Part shown: positions 17,447-26,775 of the stretch, one piece after another
Layout: the number at the start of each line of letters is the position of its first letter
Numbering within the stretch: the first letter of the stretch is position 1
From: Muribaculaceae bacterium
GTDB taxonomy: Bacteria; Bacteroidota; Bacteroidia; Bacteroidales; Muribaculaceae
Direction of reading: 5' to 3'
DNA length: 52,049 bases
Assembly (NCBI GenBank): GCA_029058745.1
Contig: JAIDXM010000054.1
Coordinates: 1 to 52,049 of the forward strand
Made by a program: the position numbers and the translations under genes
The notes under the pieces: generated by a model
What the model saw: the letters and a program-made list of their open reading frames with translations, nothing else
Told to the model about the DNA's origin: nothing
The model's database searches: none

Positions 17447-19351
17447 TCAATTGTAGGCGTGCATGGAGTCAAGATAATTTACTCCTAAATATGTCATGAG
17501 TATGGTCATGACAGCCAATGCCATGTAGATATGATAGTGACGCGGGTTGCGAAGCCACACAAGCGAACGGTGGAGTGGCACAGCATATACCATCATCGTG
17601 ATGAGCGCCCAAGTCTCTTTCGGGTCCCACGCCCAATACTGCCCCCAGCTGACATCTGCCCACACCGCTCCGGAGAATATCCCCATACCCAAAAGCCAGA
17701 CACCCGGATAAAGCATACACAACGACATATCCCTCATCCTCTCCGCGACACCGTCGCGGGAAAGACCCACAATCGCCGCGATAAAAGTAAACGACAGCAG
17801 GGCATAGGAGGTCATCACGAGCGATACATGAAGCGACAGCCATGGAGAGTGAAGCACAGGCATTAAGGGAGTCACCACAGGGTTCGACGCCACAAGATGT
17901 GACACCAACGCCAATGCCCCCGCAAAGAGAGAGCCAAGTCCGCTCAGCAGTAGATTCCGACATGACATTACAATGGTGATTCCCGACATGACCATCACCG
18001 CAAAATGAAGGGTCTCCGGCATGTTGGACAGCGGAACTCTTCCGGCAAGCACCCACTGCAAGGCGAAACAGGTCGCCGACATCAGGAACGCCAACCAAAG
18101 AACCACTCTCGCCACGACCCGCAACCACGCGCCACATATCCGCGACATCAGGAAAGCAAACGAACATATAAACAGCGATATGAATATAATCATCGTGAAA
18201 GGCACGGCATTATATGCAAGCTCAAGCCTTACCCGCCATTCAGGAAGTGCGACATCTGATTCCGATGGGTTCACGATAAGTTGGCCGGAATAAAGCGTCA
18301 GGACGATTCCCACCTTCTCATCGAGTTCCTCCACGGCGCGACGGCTCCTTTCACCAAGACAGCCATATAGAGCCTCCACACGGTAGTTGCCCTCGGAATC
18401 GAAAAGGTCGGAAAGAGCCACCCGATTACCCGCCACACCCAAGGCCTCCCTCACAGATTTGTCCTTCACGTATATGAGCGGTTCGTTCTTCCAATCCTCC
18501 GGATACAGACGCAAGGAGACGAGTGTCTGCTCCGGAGACAGACCTCTGTATGACGGCTTGCCGTGCAGCTTCATCACCACATCCCGGGCAAGTGTATTGA
18601 ATGTGACCACCCGTCCTCCATACACTACCTGCCTCCCCCTGAGACTGTCGGCGCTCTCAATAGGAATCCCGGCTATCTTTCCGGCATACGTATCAGGGAC
18701 GGCCGTAATAAATATAATCCCGACTGCAAATCCTTTCAGAAGCATCCTGAAACGGCAGGAAGGGGAGAGGAGCAGAAGAAGTCCCCCCAAAGCGAACATA
18801 AGATAGCCCGCATAACTGAGGGTACGGCCATACGGGTCATGGCTCACAGAAAGCACGGTAGCCCCCGATGAATCGAACGACGACTGCGACAGGTGGTAGC
18901 CCTCAAGGTCAAGGATACGGTTCATCGACACCTCACATTCACGCCCATCCACTACAAGATGCGAAACATAATCTCTCGGAGCCACCCCTCCCGGATAATA
19001 TATAATCTCGAAATTCCTCAATCGGATGTCATGAGGCAGAGCGACACTGTCGCCCCGCATGTCAACAAAGGCCGAGACACACTCTCCCTCTGAAATCCTG
19101 ACGCTCCCTTTCTCCCGTGTAAGCCAAGTGAGGGCGCCCCCCCCGAGCATGGCGAGAAAAGAGAGGTGAAGCAGTAACAGCCCCGGCCTTATCCACATGC
19201 GCGACACCGTGACAGCCACAGCCAGCACCACCGCGAACGCCACCCAAAGAGCCGTCATCCACCATGACCCATACACCTCCGGAGTCATGAATGTGGCCGA
19301 GGCAAGAGCCACGGCCACACCCGCATATATCGCAATCGCAGTTCTCCTCAT
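17447..19351 (-). CDS. Fused ResB/CcsA system II cytochrome c maturation protein
   Basis: A 634-residue membrane protein. The start at 19351 (MRRTAIAIYAG) is chosen because its ATG overlaps the stop of the upstream gene as ATGA. The N-terminal half has paired membrane segments and a large exported region, as in ResB. The C-terminal half is CcsA-like: WGQYWAWDPKETWALI is the heme-binding WWD motif, and candidate heme His residues occur in MPETLHFAVM, LHSPWLSLHV and VPLHRSL. The complex carries heme out of the cell and ligates it to CXXCH of apocytochromes. Two CXXCH lipoproteins are encoded upstream in the same operon, so this copy is probably dedicated to them. It is the last gene of the operon. 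Confidence 0.88.
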   Translation of the reverse strand: MRRTAIAIYAGVAVALASATFMTPEVYGSWWMTALWVAFAVVLAVAVTVSRMWIRPGLLLLHLSFLAMLGGGALTWLTREKGSVRISEGECVSAFVDMRGDSVALPHDIRLRNFEIIYYPGGVAPRDYVSHLVVDGRECEVSMNRILDLEGYHLSQSSFDSSGATVLSVSHDPYGRTLSYAGYLMFALGGLLLLLSPSCRFRMLLKGFAVGIIFITAVPDTYAGKIAGIPIESADSLRGRQVVYGGRVVTFNTLARDVVMKLHGKPSYRGLSPEQTLVSLRLYPEDWKNEPLIYVKDKSVREALGVAGNRVALSDLFDSEGNYRVEALYGCLGERSRRAVEELDEKVGIVLTLYSGQLIVNPSESDVALPEWRVRLELAYNAVPFTMIIFISLFICSFAFLMSRICGAWLRVVARVVLWLAFLMSATCFALQWVLAGRVPLSNMPETLHFAVMVMSGITIVMSCRNLLLSGLGSLFAGALALVSHLVASNPVVTPLMPVLHSPWLSLHVSLVMTSYALLSFTFIAAIVGLSRDGVAERMRDMSLCMLYPGVWLLGMGIFSGAVWADVSWGQYWAWDPKETWALITMMVYAVPLHRSLVWLRNPRHYHIYMALAVMTILMTYLGVNYLDSMHAYN

Positions 19352-20424
19352 CTTCCTCTCATCGCCATGCATTCCATCTCTATCAGCCAACCCGGACGGC
19401 ACACAGGTGCATAAAGTATCACATACGGAGTGTCCGGAAACCTTTCGGCAAACATCGCGCCCACAACCGCATAATCAGCCGGGTCGCGCAGATAGACAAT
19501 AATCTGTCCTACATCCTCCCACCCAAAAGAAGCAGAGTCGAGGAGCGAGCCCACATTCTCCCACATCCTCTCGGTCTGACGGCGTATGTCGCCCTCCCAC
19601 ACCACACGGCCGCGATTATCTATGCTCGCGGTGCCGGAAACGAAAAGATGGCTGCGGTCATCATAATCCACGCTTGTGGCTCGCTCGAAAGCCACCCCAT
19701 ACTCATATGTAGGATTCAGATGGTCGGGCGCGTTCACCTGTCTCATCTGTCCCTCCTTCAGCCCTATCACAGAATATGTGTCCATCCCCACAGCCGAAGT
19801 GCGGTCGGCCTGACGCCCTCCAATACCGGTACTGGCTATAAAACGTGTAGAGGGGGTAAGACCCAACGCACCGAAAGCCTGGTTGCGCCCCTTCACCACC
19901 TCAGCATAATCCACATCCACATTCTGCACGAACAGCCACGTGCGCACGCAACTGTCGAGAAGGCTCCCCTCCCTCTCTCGCAAGGCCTCTTCCGTGGATG
20001 TCAGCATGAAAAGCATGGCATGGTAGGGATCCATGCCGGGGCGCGCGCAACCTCCCTCGAATATATGGGTATGGCCGAATGCCTCAACGGCATATCGTCC
20101 GTCGGCCTCCTTAGTCACCACGGCATCCTCTACCATCCACACCCACAAGGCCACCTTGGTGAGGTCGAGGGGTGGCTGCTCCACAACCGATGTGGCACAC
20201 ATACCATCATCGGGCAACGACGGTTGCTGATTGACGGCATCGCTGAGGAACCATCTGCGGAACACCGGAGTCATCCCATCGCCAAGCGACGCGAGAAGCT
20301 CGTCATACTGCCTTGAAATCTCCTCAACCTGCTCCAAGAAAGGGAGTGTCGGATTGTCAATCGTTATCATTGAATGCGCCTCGCGTTTCCCCGTGGAGGC
20401 TTTGAGTATCTTTGTCCTAATCAT
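19348..20424 (-). CDS. Rid (YjgF) superfamily protein with extra N-terminal domain
   Basis: A 358-residue protein without a signal peptide. The last 130 residues carry Rid features: FVSGTASID, GRVVWEGDIRRQ, WEDVGQIIVYLRD, and CRPGWLIEMECMAM (the usual Arg and Glu of the Rid pocket). The first 220 residues look like the preceding domain of the larger chorismatase-like (FkbO/Hyg5) branch of this fold, with GIGGR and a Tyr/His-rich centre. The reaction is unknown; Rid proteins hydrolyse reactive enamine/imine intermediates and chorismatases act on chorismate. It overlaps both neighbours by ATGA, so translation is coupled to the heme lipoprotein and the cytochrome maturation gene. Why a cytoplasmic enzyme belongs here is unclear; a small-molecule (for example siderophore-like or aromatic) role is possible. 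Confidence 0.72.
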   Translation of the reverse strand: MIRTKILKASTGKREAHSMITIDNPTLPFLEQVEEISRQYDELLASLGDGMTPVFRRWFLSDAVNQQPSLPDDGMCATSVVEQPPLDLTKVALWVWMVEDAVVTKEADGRYAVEAFGHTHIFEGGCARPGMDPYHAMLFMLTSTEEALREREGSLLDSCVRTWLFVQNVDVDYAEVVKGRNQAFGALGLTPSTRFIASTGIGGRQADRTSAVGMDTYSVIGLKEGQMRQVNAPDHLNPTYEYGVAFERATSVDYDDRSHLFVSGTASIDNRGRVVWEGDIRRQTERMWENVGSLLDSASFGWEDVGQIIVYLRDPADYAVVGAMFAERFPDTPYVILYAPVCRPGWLIEMECMAMRGR

Positions 20425-21122
20425 TTCGCTCCGTTGTTAATCCAGTTTTTGATAAATTCCGACTTGGTGTCGGTAAGAAGGTTGGCGTGGTTGAAGGCCC
20501 AGGAGGCCGACATGTCTGTGGCCACTGCCTGCCAGAGCACGGAAGCCCCCGCATCGCCGGCCACAACCCTTTTCTCCCCGTCCACCACCGTAGATTCAAT
20601 CCCTACAAGCATACCGAAAGATTTGCCGGATGTCAAGTCAAGTCCTGCGGCGGCATAACCGGTGGCTCCGTGACACTGTGTGCATGTGCTTGAGAACACT
20701 TCCCTCTGTATGGCAGGGAACATGGCCACATCCAGCTGTCCCACGTTGAACTCCACCACACCGGGCCCGGGGTTCTGCACGTCCCGGGTGGCGAATGTCG
20801 CCACCCGCTTGCGAAGCCTGTCGATAAGGCACACCTCAACGCGGTCAATGTCGGCCGGGATATTGGAAAGGAGCACCTCCTGGCTCCCGTCACCTAAAGA
20901 CTTTGAACTCACGGCATACTCATCCCCATCCCTGAATGCGGCGAGCGCAACGGAATATGACGCCTGGCACTCATATTCCGGACATCCCGACAATTCTCCG
21001 ATCATAGCCACAGTGAGTCCGTCATCAGTGGGAGACACCACCGTGCCATCGTATATCCTGCCGTCATCGCATGCCGCCATCACCAAAGCCATAGCGGCCA
21101 TGAAAACACAGTTACGTATCAT
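20421..21122 (-). CDS. Mono-heme c-type cytochrome lipoprotein
   Basis: A 233-residue protein with a lipoprotein signal (MIRNCVFMAAMALVMAAC, lipid Cys18). A single CXXCH heme site occurs at C147-TQ-C150-H151 in STCTQCHG, followed by a cytochrome-c-like tail with GDAGASVLWQ and FIKNWINNG, which places a distal Met candidate in TDMSASW. The N-terminal 125 residues look like a beta-rich domain. It is anchored in a membrane facing the periplasm. It lies two bases after the porin gene and overlaps the Rid gene by four bases. It probably passes electrons to or from the di-heme protein of the same operon. Confidence 0.82.
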   Translation of the reverse strand: MIRNCVFMAAMALVMAACDDGRIYDGTVVSPTDDGLTVAMIGELSGCPEYECQASYSVALAAFRDGDEYAVSSKSLGDGSQEVLLSNIPADIDRVEVCLIDRLRKRVATFATRDVQNPGPGVVEFNVGQLDVAMFPAIQREVFSSTCTQCHGATGYAAAGLDLTSGKSFGMLVGIESTVVDGEKRVVAGDAGASVLWQAVATDMSASWAFNHANLLTDTKSEFIKNWINNGAK

Positions 21123-21124
21123 GG

Positions 21125-22336
21125 TCAGAATGTATATTGAATCTGTATCGTGCCGTTATGCTGTGCAAGGCCGAGGTCATCGTTGTCACGGTCGAGCTGT
21201 GTCTTGTGACCCGTGCGTCCTATATAGCGGTACATGGCCTGCAACTTCAGATTGACACCCTTGAAATAGTAGTTGACCCCTACAGCCGGCATGTTGAGGA
21301 AACCGCCCTTGTCAAGACCGTTCCGGTCCATGAAGTCGTAGCGCAAAGCCGGCTGCACACGGTCGCTGACGAAATATCCGGCCTGCACATAACCTCCCAT
21401 ATAGTCGAACGACTCATGTATCTTCTGCCGTTTCGTGAATCCCACATGCATATAATAAGCCTCTCCGGCAAGATAGAGGCGGTTGTGCATCCAGGCCATC
21501 TCCACTCCGGCGCGGAAGTCATTGGTGCTCTCGTTCTCACTCTCCACATTTATAGATGCGGACGCCCCTATGAGCAACTTATTTAGATTTAGCTGGTTGG
21601 GATTTCCCTGAGTGGCCGGCATAACGCCATAGGGCTGGAACGTGAATCGCCCGGCGTAGAGTAGCGACGGGATATGCCAGTCGTCGCTGAAGGTCTTTGT
21701 GGCGGTATTTACCGAAGAGCCCGTGCCGTTGAAAAGCCCCACCTGATAGCCCCACTTATCCTTTATCATGCCATGGAACTCAACTCCGAGGTCAAATCCT
21801 GTCATCATGGACGGGGTGACGGCGTTCAGGGAATGGGGCAGAATCACAGGAGCCGTAAGCGACACCGGAAGGGTGGGGAAGAGGGTCTCGCCGAGAGTGG
21901 TGAGAGTGGCATGAGTGAAAGGCGTCTTGAATTTGCCGACTCTCACTCCGAAGCCATCGCTGACTCTCATGTCGGCCCAAGCCTGCTGCAGAAGCGCTCC
22001 CCCGGATGCCGCCGCATTGATCGAGAGGTTGTATGTTATAAACCCGAATGCACGCCCGGTGAAACCCAGCACGGCATAAGGGATTGAGAATCCGCTGTTG
22101 TGGACGTTATCCTGATTATAGGCGGGATCGAGCCCCTCGGAATCATAATAATTGAAATCCACGGCTGTCTGCACCATCAGGTATGGCTTGAACTCAAACT
22201 TCTTGTTGGAACTCTCCCACACGAATCCTTTACGGCCTGCGAAAGAGACGACACCGTTTTCTGTATCCGCGTCATATTGTGCCGCAGCAGAAAGCGAGAG
22301 GAGAGAGGCGACTATAGATAGTAATGTTTTTTTCAT
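21125..22336 (-). CDS. Outer-membrane porin, phosphate-selective porin O/P type
   Basis: A 403-residue beta-barrel protein. The start at 22336 (MKKTLLSIVASLLSLSAAAQ) gives a normal signal peptide; the open frame begins ten codons earlier. It has alternating aromatic strands, FKTPFTHATL and PVILPHSLNAV motifs of the OprO/P-like family, and ends with the aromatic barrel signal IQIQYTF. It should form a passive channel in the outer membrane. Its place between the di-heme lipoprotein and the mono-heme lipoprotein suggests it brings in the substrate handled by these proteins, not necessarily phosphate. Confidence 0.85.
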   Translation of the reverse strand: MKKTLLSIVASLLSLSAAAQYDADTENGVVSFAGRKGFVWESSNKKFEFKPYLMVQTAVDFNYYDSEGLDPAYNQDNVHNSGFSIPYAVLGFTGRAFGFITYNLSINAAASGGALLQQAWADMRVSDGFGVRVGKFKTPFTHATLTTLGETLFPTLPVSLTAPVILPHSLNAVTPSMMTGFDLGVEFHGMIKDKWGYQVGLFNGTGSSVNTATKTFSDDWHIPSLLYAGRFTFQPYGVMPATQGNPNQLNLNKLLIGASASINVESENESTNDFRAGVEMAWMHNRLYLAGEAYYMHVGFTKRQKIHESFDYMGGYVQAGYFVSDRVQPALRYDFMDRNGLDKGGFLNMPAVGVNYYFKGVNLKLQAMYRYIGRTGHKTQLDRDNDDLGLAQHNGTIQIQYTF

Positions 22337-22362
22337 TTTGATTTCGGGTTGTAGATTGAAAA

Positions 22363-23787
22363 TCACAGCGACTCCAGGAAACGGACAAGGGCGTCGCGGT
22401 CGGTCTTCGACATTTTTGAGAAAAGATTTTTGGAAGCCTCACCCTCTCCTCCATGCCACATTATCGCCTCCACAAAATTGCGGGCACGCCCGTCGTGAAG
22501 GAAATATGTGTGACCGTTCACCTTCTCCTGCAGACCGATTCCCCAAAGCGGGGTGGTACGCCATTCGTTGCCCATCGCGAGTCCGGAGACGTAGTTGTCG
22601 TTCAGTCCGACACCCATAATCTCCGAACCCATGTCATGGAGAAGAAAATCGCTATACGGATGTATGGTCTGATTGCCAAGCCACGGCAGTCTTGTGCCGT
22701 TGAGCAGCGTGGAACCACCGGGGCGGGTGTGGAGCGTGGTGACATGACACAGATGGCACTTCGCCTCATAAAACTTCTGTTCACCAAGCTTCACCACCGG
22801 ATTGTTGACATCACGGCGTGCCGGCACACCCAGCGACTGCAGATATAGGTCAACATTCTCCATCTCTTCGGTGGAGATATCAAGCTTGTCATAAAGAAGC
22901 CCCATCATGGAGCCTTGCGAAATCTGTATCTGCCCCTCACATATCTCTTCGGGATAACGGCTGTTGGTGACTCCCATGTCGCTTGAGAAGCCAAGCTCCA
23001 CGGTAAGGTCGGCATGCTGTGCCTTGTTGCCGGAGACTCCCAGACTTCTCACGCCACGTTCGGAAATATAGTTGCAGCGGCCTGAGATTCCATATTCGGG
23101 ATAGTTGCTTTTCCTGGCCAACGCCTCTATCTCATTAGGGTCGAGCGACATAATCTGGCCCATACCCACATGCCTGAGAGGGATGCGGACAGTGCAGAAG
23201 AGGTCGTCGGGCGATATGTCGCCCTTATACCAGTCGGTGATGGTATAGGTGGGTTTGGCCAGCTCATACGTCTCTCCATCCGGGAAGGAGAATGTCTCAT
23301 ACTCCCAATCCACATGCAGCTTCCCTTCCGGAGAGACTCCATAGATAGCCTGGTCGTGGATGACACGCCCGTAATCCTGGAAGAACGCACCATTCTTGCG
23401 GGTGACATACACAAGCATCGAAGAGAACCCGTAAGGCCCCGACCCGTTGTCGGCCCATCCGGCAGGCTTCGTCCGTCCGGCGTTGCTGTGGCAGCTCCCG
23501 CACGAATACCCGGCATAGACAGGACCGAGCCCCCCTCCGAGTCCGTTGGAGCTTGTCCTCATGTCGTCATAGAGCTTGTCGCCACGGATGAACCTTGTGG
23601 AATACTGCCCGGACACCCAGTCGGCGGGACTGTCATAGGCTTTCGACGAATTCATGAAAATGGAAGATGTCCCGGCCGACAATCCATAGCCGTCCGGAAC
23701 CTCCACGTCAAGCACATCGAGGCCGTCCTCATCACAAGAGCTGAGGATGGCCACGAATGCAATCAATGCAATATGTTTAAGTTTCAA
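22363..23787 (-). CDS. Di-heme oxidoreductase (DUF1111) lipoprotein
   Basis: A 474-residue protein with lipoprotein signal MKLKHIALIAFVAILSSC (lipid Cys18). Two CXXCH sites, C96-GS-C99-H100 and C344-HL-C347-H348, bind two c hemes. The order of motifs (GPVYAGYSCGSCH, DDLFCTVRIPLRHVGMG, YFLHDGRARNFVEAIMWHGG) matches the DUF1111 'thiol oxidoreductase' family, related to MauG-like di-heme peroxidases. The family is often encoded beside imelysin genes, as here, and is thought to be linked to iron uptake. It lies 64 bases after the imelysin gene and 26 before the porin. Confidence 0.9.
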   Translation of the reverse strand: MKLKHIALIAFVAILSSCDEDGLDVLDVEVPDGYGLSAGTSSIFMNSSKAYDSPADWVSGQYSTRFIRGDKLYDDMRTSSNGLGGGLGPVYAGYSCGSCHSNAGRTKPAGWADNGSGPYGFSSMLVYVTRKNGAFFQDYGRVIHDQAIYGVSPEGKLHVDWEYETFSFPDGETYELAKPTYTITDWYKGDISPDDLFCTVRIPLRHVGMGQIMSLDPNEIEALARKSNYPEYGISGRCNYISERGVRSLGVSGNKAQHADLTVELGFSSDMGVTNSRYPEEICEGQIQISQGSMMGLLYDKLDISTEEMENVDLYLQSLGVPARRDVNNPVVKLGEQKFYEAKCHLCHVTTLHTRPGGSTLLNGTRLPWLGNQTIHPYSDFLLHDMGSEIMGVGLNDNYVSGLAMGNEWRTTPLWGIGLQEKVNGHTYFLHDGRARNFVEAIMWHGGEGEASKNLFSKMSKTDRDALVRFLESL

Positions 23788-23851
23788 AATATTCTGTTTG
23801 TAAAAATACTTAAATACAGGAATGCCGCGACTCTTGCATTCCCCGAGAGTG

Positions 23852-25018
23852 TCAGTTCACCTTACGGGGTTGTCCGTTCTTGAAGAGCAGGAATTCAAGA
23901 GTGTGGAAACCACGGATATTCTGGGCCGCCTCAACCTTTTCATCATCATCTCCGTCGCCCCAGTTGAGGTCATCGAAATTCCCGGACATGATATGATTCA
24001 CGATGGCATCCTGGTCGAGTGGCCAGCTGTCCATGTTGGGGTCAAGACCGAGAGCATCAACGGGGCCGAAGAGGAACGCCTCGCTCTTCTCCCAAGGTTC
24101 GCGAGACACAAGCCATGCGTTGCATGCGCTCTCGAATGTATTGTCTGACGGAGCCGAGGCAAATGCCTTGACCGCATTCAGAAGCGAGTGGTTCTTGTCT
24201 GCCAGGTCTTTATAAGTAGGAAGCACCACATTGTCCACATAGTTGGTGACAATGGCGTCAAGCTGAGTCTCATAAGCGGCTCCAAGATTCTGGAAGAATG
24301 GTTTCAGCTCATTGTCATAGATTTTCTGCAAATCCTCACACGCGTCCATAGCCGCCGCAGATTCCGACGACAGTATATTGTTGCGGAAAGGCTGGGGAAT
24401 GTCGAGGATAGCGTCATATGCGGCCGTTATGGCAGCCTTCGTCTTCGCGTCGAGGTCCACATCTACGGAAGCCACAAGCGCGGACATGGAGTTGGGAGAT
24501 ACGGTATTGTCGAGCGAACCGTAATAGGAATTGCGGATGGAGAGGATATTGTTGGAATAGTCATCGCGTGAATGCCAGCTATACCAGGATTCCACCGCGT
24601 AAAGGGCCTCCTCTGTCCTTCCGGCCGCATAGAGCTGATAAGGGTCGCCGATTTTGGCGGTGCCAACCTCGTTGGCAATTTCAGAACAACCGTCGATTAT
24701 CTCCTCCACGCAACTCAACGCACTCCCATAGGAGGTATTGTTGTGGCTCTTGAAGGTGTTCTTGAATGCCTCGCCCCCTTCATAGCTTTCATTCCAGGCA
24801 TCATAGAGCGACTGGGAATCGGAAGCGAGAAGATTGGCCACGGCCACAGCATAATTGCCCCAGCTTGCGGCATACTCAGCAGTGTAATCGATGTCTTTAG
24901 CGCCTACGACAACATCGGGATCGTTGCTGTCGCCACACGAGGAAAGGGAGAGCGCTGCAATCAACATTCCACCACAGACAGCGGCACCGGACTTAAAAAT
25001 TTTTTCTAACTTTTTCAT
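23852..25018 (-). CDS. Imelysin (M75 family) lipoprotein
   Basis: A 388-residue, mostly helical protein. The signal peptide ends in LSLSSC (a lipobox). The imelysin signature GxHxxE is present as GFHTLE (370-375), and REPWEKSEAFLFGPVD is another family marker. Imelysin-like proteins (IrpA, EfeO relatives) are periplasmic or surface proteins tied to iron and heme uptake; peptidase activity is doubtful for most. Here it lies between an outer-membrane channel and the di-heme protein, the same partnership seen in other phyla. It ends with an unusually acidic stretch (WGDGDDDEK) before the motif. Confidence 0.9.
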   Translation of the reverse strand: MKKLEKIFKSGAAVCGGMLIAALSLSSCGDSNDPDVVVGAKDIDYTAEYAASWGNYAVAVANLLASDSQSLYDAWNESYEGGEAFKNTFKSHNNTSYGSALSCVEEIIDGCSEIANEVGTAKIGDPYQLYAAGRTEEALYAVESWYSWHSRDDYSNNILSIRNSYYGSLDNTVSPNSMSALVASVDVDLDAKTKAAITAAYDAILDIPQPFRNNILSSESAAAMDACEDLQKIYDNELKPFFQNLGAAYETQLDAIVTNYVDNVVLPTYKDLADKNHSLLNAVKAFASAPSDNTFESACNAWLVSREPWEKSEAFLFGPVDALGLDPNMDSWPLDQDAIVNHIMSGNFDDLNWGDGDDDEKVEAAQNIRGFHTLEFLLFKNGQPRKVN

Positions 25019-25062
25019 TATGATATGTTTTAATTATTTTTTATACCTATCTGACTTGGGAA

Positions 25063-26382
25063 TCAACGGCGGAAGAACCATCCGATATACGCTACTCCAA
25101 TCGAGAATTCGTTCTCGCTGTTGTAGGCACCTTTCCCGAACACCTTGGAAGTGCCGATCTGACGCATCGAATAGTCAGCCTTCACTACAAGATTCGGCAA
25201 CGCGAACCAGTTGAGACCCACAATCCATTTGCTCACCTCCAGCCGCTTGTCGGCGGTATAGGGTTTCTCTACCACCTTCTGCGGATTTAGATACTCGTAC
25301 CGTGCGAACGGCAGAAGAGTGGGGCAACCTGCGATTCCGAACACATTGCCAAAGTTGAATCCGAGTTCTGCCCCATAGCTGAGTGAATTCTTGGCCACAG
25401 GGGTGAGGCGGCTGTAGGGAGAGGCGTTGGGAAGACGCCCGTTGCGGGAATTAACGGCGCTGCTGTTGCCGAGATGTCCATATGTCAGGTCGGCGCGGGC
25501 GGTGAGGTAGCGGTTGCGATATTGCGCGTCCCAGGTGAAAATCTCCACCGGTATGCGTCCGTAGCCGGCATATGTCTGCGACTTGTCGGAATTTGCACCC
25601 GCGTCACGGCAGTAATAGAAAGAGATGCCTGTACGGAGTCCCGGCACACCACGCCAGTCGATACGTGCCACATAACCCGGCGACGTGAAATTGTCGGCCT
25701 CGAAGAATCCCTGCTTCCCGGAAGCAACCCAGGTGTCGCGGTCGAAACCGTTGGCGTTCAATCCGGTCACCACCATAGCCTCATAGTCGAAGGTGGCATA
25801 TCCCCTGCCGAATGTTCCGAACACCTCAAGACCGGTCTCATGCCATGTGGAGGGCATCATTATTGTCTGGCTCTCCGGACGTGTAGTGCCGAAGAAATTG
25901 ATTGGCTCATGATGGGCATTAGTAAGCCCTACCGGCACTACCATATGTCCGGCACGTACATTGAAAGCGGGAGTGACCAACCGGGTGATATGCAGCTGCT
26001 CCAAAGCCACTTCGCCTCCCTTCTCTATCTCCGTCTCATACTCACCGTTCTCATTCCCCTCAAGTTCAACGGCTGTGCCTGTGCCTCCGGCCTCGAATTC
26101 TATCTCTGCACCGAGAATCCATTTAGGAGTAAACTTATAGTCGAATCCCAGTGTGAAACGCGGCACGGATATCGTGTTGCGGTGTTCTTTGGAGGAACCT
26201 TCCTTCAGAAAGCGGTTGATTCCGTAATCTTTGAAAGAGGCCACTACCTCTCCGTAGCTTCCGAAGCGGAATTTGCTGTAGCCTGCCGTGTCGGCGTGTT
26301 CCTGTGCCGTGGCCGGAGTTGTGGAAAAGGCCATGGCGAGAGCCGCGAATGCGGTGGTAATCCTGATGTGTCTGACGGTCAT
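25063..26382 (-). CDS. Outer-membrane porin-like beta-barrel protein
   Basis: A 439-residue protein with a signal peptide (MTVRHIRITTAFAALAMAFS, cleavage near TAQ). The body alternates amphipathic strands, with GSYGEVVASF near the start, GAEIEFEAGGTGTAVELEG, VRAGHMVVPVGLTNAHHEP, and a terminal barrel strand ending in WFFRR. It resembles phosphate-selective-porin-like proteins of Bacteroidetes. It is the first gene of the seven-gene operon (44 bases before the imelysin start) and is preceded by a TAnnTTTG box. It probably moves the metal complex or another small solute across the outer membrane. Confidence 0.8.
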   Translation of the reverse strand: MTVRHIRITTAFAALAMAFSTTPATAQEHADTAGYSKFRFGSYGEVVASFKDYGINRFLKEGSSKEHRNTISVPRFTLGFDYKFTPKWILGAEIEFEAGGTGTAVELEGNENGEYETEIEKGGEVALEQLHITRLVTPAFNVRAGHMVVPVGLTNAHHEPINFFGTTRPESQTIMMPSTWHETGLEVFGTFGRGYATFDYEAMVVTGLNANGFDRDTWVASGKQGFFEADNFTSPGYVARIDWRGVPGLRTGISFYYCRDAGANSDKSQTYAGYGRIPVEIFTWDAQYRNRYLTARADLTYGHLGNSSAVNSRNGRLPNASPYSRLTPVAKNSLSYGAELGFNFGNVFGIAGCPTLLPFARYEYLNPQKVVEKPYTADKRLEVSKWIVGLNWFALPNLVVKADYSMRQIGTSKVFGKGAYNSENEFSIGVAYIGWFFRR

Positions 26383-26407
26383 TTCTATGATGTTATTTTT
26401 GACTCCG

Positions 26408-26415
26408 CAAAATTA
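26408..26415 (-). promoter_or_regulatory. Promoter -7 box of the porin/imelysin/heme operon
   Basis: The minus strand reads TAATTTTG, matching TAnnTTTG, 26 bases before the start at 26382. The stretch from 26420 to 26733 has no convincing gene; only the decayed transposase-like repeat begins at 26734. Confidence 0.5.
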
Positions 26416-26733
26416 CTGCCGTAGTCTTTCCCCCGAAATACACATGATTCGGTATTCTTCACTCTGCTCATACCTAATCATAATTAGAATCGACGCAAAC
26501 GACATCCTTAATAACCAAAAGTGGCCAACATCCATCAAAGATATGTGAATAATACATTCTACGGAAAAATGGAACAATCTCATCCCGACGCCATCTGTCG
26601 ATTATGTATCCTGCATTTCTCAGATGACCCCATCCTTATGATTCGAAATCCGACTTCTCCTCCAAGAGAGAGCGATATAAAAGAAGGCACCAAGAGATGA
26701 ATCCCTTGGCGCCACGGCAGATCCAGTGCCATT

Positions 26734-26775
26734 ATCTGTCCGGCATGATTAAATATCCAGCCGTTTTTGAGATTA
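26734..26775. repeat. 42-bp direct repeat, left copy
   Basis: Identical to 32380-32421. It overlaps the stop codon of the lipoprotein gene at 26773. Read on the minus strand it encodes part of the same peptide as the transposase-like remnant at the right copy (NLKNGWIFNHAGQI). The two copies bracket a 5.6-kb AT-rich cassette. Confidence 0.8.

Noticed and set aside
19291..20316. A 341-codon frame on the + strand
   Set aside because: Antisense to the Rid-type gene, His/Arg-rich composition typical of a shadow frame.
25474..26424. A 316-codon frame on the + strand
   Set aside because: Antisense to the porin gene, which has a signal peptide and barrel strands; the shadow has neither.
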